DNA from: Actinomycetes bacterium | GTDB taxonomy: Bacteria; Actinomycetota; Acidimicrobiia; Acidimicrobiales; JAKAOS01 | Direction: 5' to 3' | NCBI GenBank assembly: GCA_021790615.1 | Contig: JAJYGW010000251.1 | Location: 1 to 10,776, forward strand | Length of the DNA stretch: 10,776 nucleotides | Shown: positions 9,109-10,776 of the stretch, piece by piece | How positions within the stretch are numbered: position 1 is the first letter of the stretch | Layout of the letters: each line of letters starts with the position of its first letter | The notes under the pieces: generated by a model | Databases searched by the model: none | What the model saw: only the letters and a program-made list of their open reading frames with translations | Told to the model about the DNA's origin: nothing | Program-made: the position numbers and the translations under genes

Positions 9109-10109
9109 GCCGCTTCGCCGGCCCGAAGCCGGAGGGGGCCGGCGGCGGGGCTCACGTGGACCTCGCCACCCAGGTCGGGGCAGTCGCTCTCCCGAGCCCG
9201 ATCTGTCTGGCCTCGGGCACCGCCGGCAGGGGCGCCGAGCTCGCGCCCTACCTCGACCTCGCAAGCCTCGGGGCCGTCGTGACGAAGTCGCTCTCCGCGC
9301 GGCCCTGGCCGGGGAACCCACCGCCGCGCCTCACGCCCGCAGGACTCGGCATGTTGAACGCGGTGGGCCTGCAGAACCCCGGGGTGGAGCAGTGGCTGGA
9401 GGAGGATCTCCCCGATCTCGAGGCGACCGGTGCACGGGTGGTTGCCAGCATCTGGGGCGAGCGCGTGGAGGACTTTGCCACCGCGGCGGCGCTGCTCCGC
9501 GGGGCGCCTCCGTGCGTCGTGGCGGTCGAGGTCAACGTGAGCTGTCCGAACCTCGCCGATCGGCGCCGGATGTTCGCCCACTCCCCGAGCGCAACGGCGG
9601 AGGCGGTCGAGGCCGCGGCGGCGTGCGGGCTCCCCCTCTGGGCGAAGCTCTCCCCGAACGTCGCCGACCTCGTGGGCATCGCGGAGGCGGCGGCGGGTGC
9701 AGGCGCCGCAGCGGTGGTGCTCGTGAACACGCTCCTCGGCATGGTGCTCGACCTCGATCGCCGCCGTCCGGTGCTCGGGCACGGCGGGGGTGGGCTCTCC
9801 GGCCCCCCCTTGCACCCGGTCGCCGTGCGGGCCGTCTTCGACGTGAGCGCGGCGCTGCCCGAGCTGCCCGTCGTCGGCGTGGGCGGGGTCCTTCGCGGCG
9901 AGGATGCGGTCGAGCTCCTCCTCGCCGGAGCGTCCGCGGTCGAGGTCGGGACGGCGTCCTTTGCGGACCCGGCCTCGGCCGAGCGCATCCAGCGCGAGAC
10001 GGTTGGGTGGTGCCGCCGCCACGGGGTGGACGCCGTTCGCACACTCGTCGGCGCCGCCCACGAGGGCGCGCCCCTCGTGGATCTGGAGAAAGTCCCGGAG
10101 AATCCATGA
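9105..10109 (+). CDS. pyrD: Dihydroorotate dehydrogenase, class 1B-like catalytic subunit
   Basis: This FMN enzyme oxidises dihydroorotate to orotate. The barrel shows [18 protein letters not shown] with FMN-binding Lys61, then [16 protein letters not shown], typical of class 1B Pyr[10 protein letters not shown] has Cys147 at the catalytic-base position of class 1 enzymes (class 2 has Ser), and WAKLSPN and [21 protein letters not shown] lie in the C-terminal half. There is no N-terminal membrane helix, so it is cytosolic. GTG 9105 overlaps the carB stop (GTGA) and gives 334 residues with a Gly/Pro-rich lead. GTG 9156 gives 317 residues, closer to the usual length, with a weak GCGGGG site, so the start is open. 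Class 1B PyrD normally works with PyrK, whose gene usually lies directly upstream; here carB abuts pyrD and no pyrK is present. Confidence 0.95.
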
Positions 10110-10141
10110 CGCACGGGCTTGTTTCGGCTATCGTCCTCGAC
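10106..10141 (+). promoter_or_regulatory. Candidate leaderless promoter of mihF
   Basis: ATGACG at 10106-10111 matches the -35 TTGACA at four of six bases. A 17-nt spacer separates it from TATCGT at 10129-10134, which fits the TAnnnT -10 pattern. The A of ATG 10142 lies 8 nt after the -10, at the expected transcription start. No Shine-Dalgarno precedes ATG 10142, which agrees with a leaderless mRNA of the kind common in actinobacteria. Inferred from motif and spacing only. Confidence 0.45.
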
Positions 10142-10462
10142 ATGCCTTTGCCTCCCACTCTCTCACCCGACCAGCGGAAGGCCGCACTGGAGAAGGCCGC
10201 GCAGGCGCGACGCGCCCGGGCGGAGCTCAAGGAGAAGCTGAAGTCGGGGACGATCAGCCTCCCCGAGCTGCTCTCGCGTGCAGGCTCTGACGAGCTCGTC
10301 GGCAAGATGAAGGTCGTGTCGGTCCTCGAGTCGCTCCCCGGTGTCGGCAAGGTGAAGGCGCGCCGGATCATGGAGCAGATCGGGATCAGCGAGACCCGTC
10401 GCCTGCAGGGCCTCGGCTCCAACCAGCGCGAGCGGCTCATCGAGGGCACGGCACGCCACTGA
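10142..10462 (+). CDS. mihF: Actinobacterial integration host factor (mIHF/sIHF family)
   Basis: This small nucleoid protein binds and bends DNA non-specifically in mycobacteria and Streptomyces; it is unrelated to E. coli IHF. The 106-residue form from ATG 10142 matches the usual size. A long basic N-terminal helix ([20 protein letters not shown], about 6-25, continuing [11 protein letters not shown]) is followed by [20 protein letters not shown], with PGVGK at 66-70 in the helix-two-turn-helix DNA-binding element, and then [13 protein letters not shown]. Its position before gmk is conserved. A second start, ATG 10106, overlaps the pyrD stop (ATGA), has GGAG at 10097-10100, and would add 12 residues ([12 protein letters not shown]). 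Family alignment favours 10142; both could be used from different transcripts. Confidence 0.95.
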   Translation: MPLPPTLSPDQRKAALEKAAQARRARAELKEKLKSGTISLPELLSRAGSDELVGKMKVVSVLESLPGVGKVKARRIMEQIGISETRRLQGLGSNQRERLIEGTARH

Positions 10463-10776
10463 TCTTCGTCGTCTCCGGTCCCGGGGGCGTCGGAAAGGGA
10501 ACACTGGTCCGCCAGCTCGTCGAGCGCGACCCGTCGCTCTGGCTCTCGAGGTCGTGGACGACGAGGACCCGCCGGCCGGGCGAGGATCCCAACGCGTACG
10601 TCTTCGTCGACGAGGCGACCTTCGAGGCCAAGCGGGCCGCGGGAGGGTTCCTCGAGTGGGCGGAGTTCCTCGGTCGGCGTTACGGGACGCCGTGGCCTGA
10701 CCCTCCGGCGGGTGCGGACGTCCTTCTCGAGATCGACCTCCAGGGTGCCCAGCAGGTGCGTCGACACCGACCCGAC
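10459..10776 (+). CDS. gmk: Guanylate kinase, N-terminal part (runs off the window), non-canonical start
   Basis: It phosphorylates GMP to GDP with ATP. The first 106 codons are visible: P-loop [11 protein letters not shown] at 6-16; the GMP-binding [13 protein letters not shown] at 30-42; [28 protein letters not shown]; and [15 protein letters not shown]. From the previous in-frame stop (10288-10290) to the P-loop there is no ATG, GTG or TTG in this frame. The first residues expected for the family (IFVVSG) begin at ATC 10462, so the start is most likely CTG 10459, which overlaps the mihF stop as CTGA. GAGGG at 10442-10446 is 12 nt upstream, a long spacing. Identity is certain; the start codon is the uncertain part. 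P-loop position 9 is Gly where Ser is common. Confidence 0.95.
   Translation, partial: MIFVVSGPGGVGKGTLVRQLVERDPSLWLSRSWTTRTRRPGEDPNAYVFVDEATFEAKRAAGGFLEWAEFLGRRYGTPWPDPPAGADVLLEIDLQGAQQVRRHRPD

Overview
The window is a high-GC stretch (mostly G/C third codon positions, many GTG starts) from an actinobacterium. The gene order M24 peptidase - efp - nusB - pyrR - pyrB - pyrC - carA - carB - pyrD - mihF - gmk is the classic actinobacterial pyrimidine locus. The actinobacterial integration host factor beside gmk supports that phylum. The lack of bldD (present in Streptomyces between nusB and pyrR) and of pyrK/pyrF argues for a deeper lineage, perhaps Acidimicrobiia; this last step is inference.

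Layout, all on the + strand: (1) 2-265, C-terminal end of an M24 (Xaa-Pro) aminopeptidase, followed by a GC hairpin. (2) 266-568, a 303-nt intergenic region with no TA dinucleotide, whose last 105 nt contain no T at all and which carries an 18-bp exact direct repeat. (3) 569-1561, efp and nusB. (4) 1529-1632, a compact regulatory module. The last codons and stop of nusB form a near-perfect PyrR-binding RNA hairpin with hexaloop CCGUGA. It is followed at once by a strong Shine-Dalgarno and a 15-codon leader ORF whose stop overlaps the pyrR start. (5) 1629-10109, pyrR-pyrB-pyrC-carA-carB-pyrD. (6) 10106-10776, mihF and the 5' part of gmk.

The pyr genes encode carbamoyl phosphate synthetase (CarAB), aspartate transcarbamylase (PyrB), dihydroorotase (PyrC) and a class 1B-like dihydroorotate dehydrogenase (PyrD), that is, the first four steps of UMP synthesis, plus the uridine-nucleotide sensor PyrR. 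Neither pyrK (the usual partner of class 1B PyrD), pyrE nor pyrF is in the window. Every junction from the leader ORF to gmk is a stop/start overlap (GTGA, GTGA, 8 bp, ATGA, TGATG, GTGA, ATGA, CTGA). Control of translation of the leader ORF by PyrR could therefore spread down the operon.

There is no mobile element, CRISPR or foreign-looking gene. The noteworthy content is regulatory: the PyrR hairpin fused to the nusB stop codon with a leader peptide, a U-free leader before efp, a heptad-repeat N-terminal extension on PyrB, a possible leaderless promoter for mihF, and a gmk that has no ATG, GTG or TTG start.
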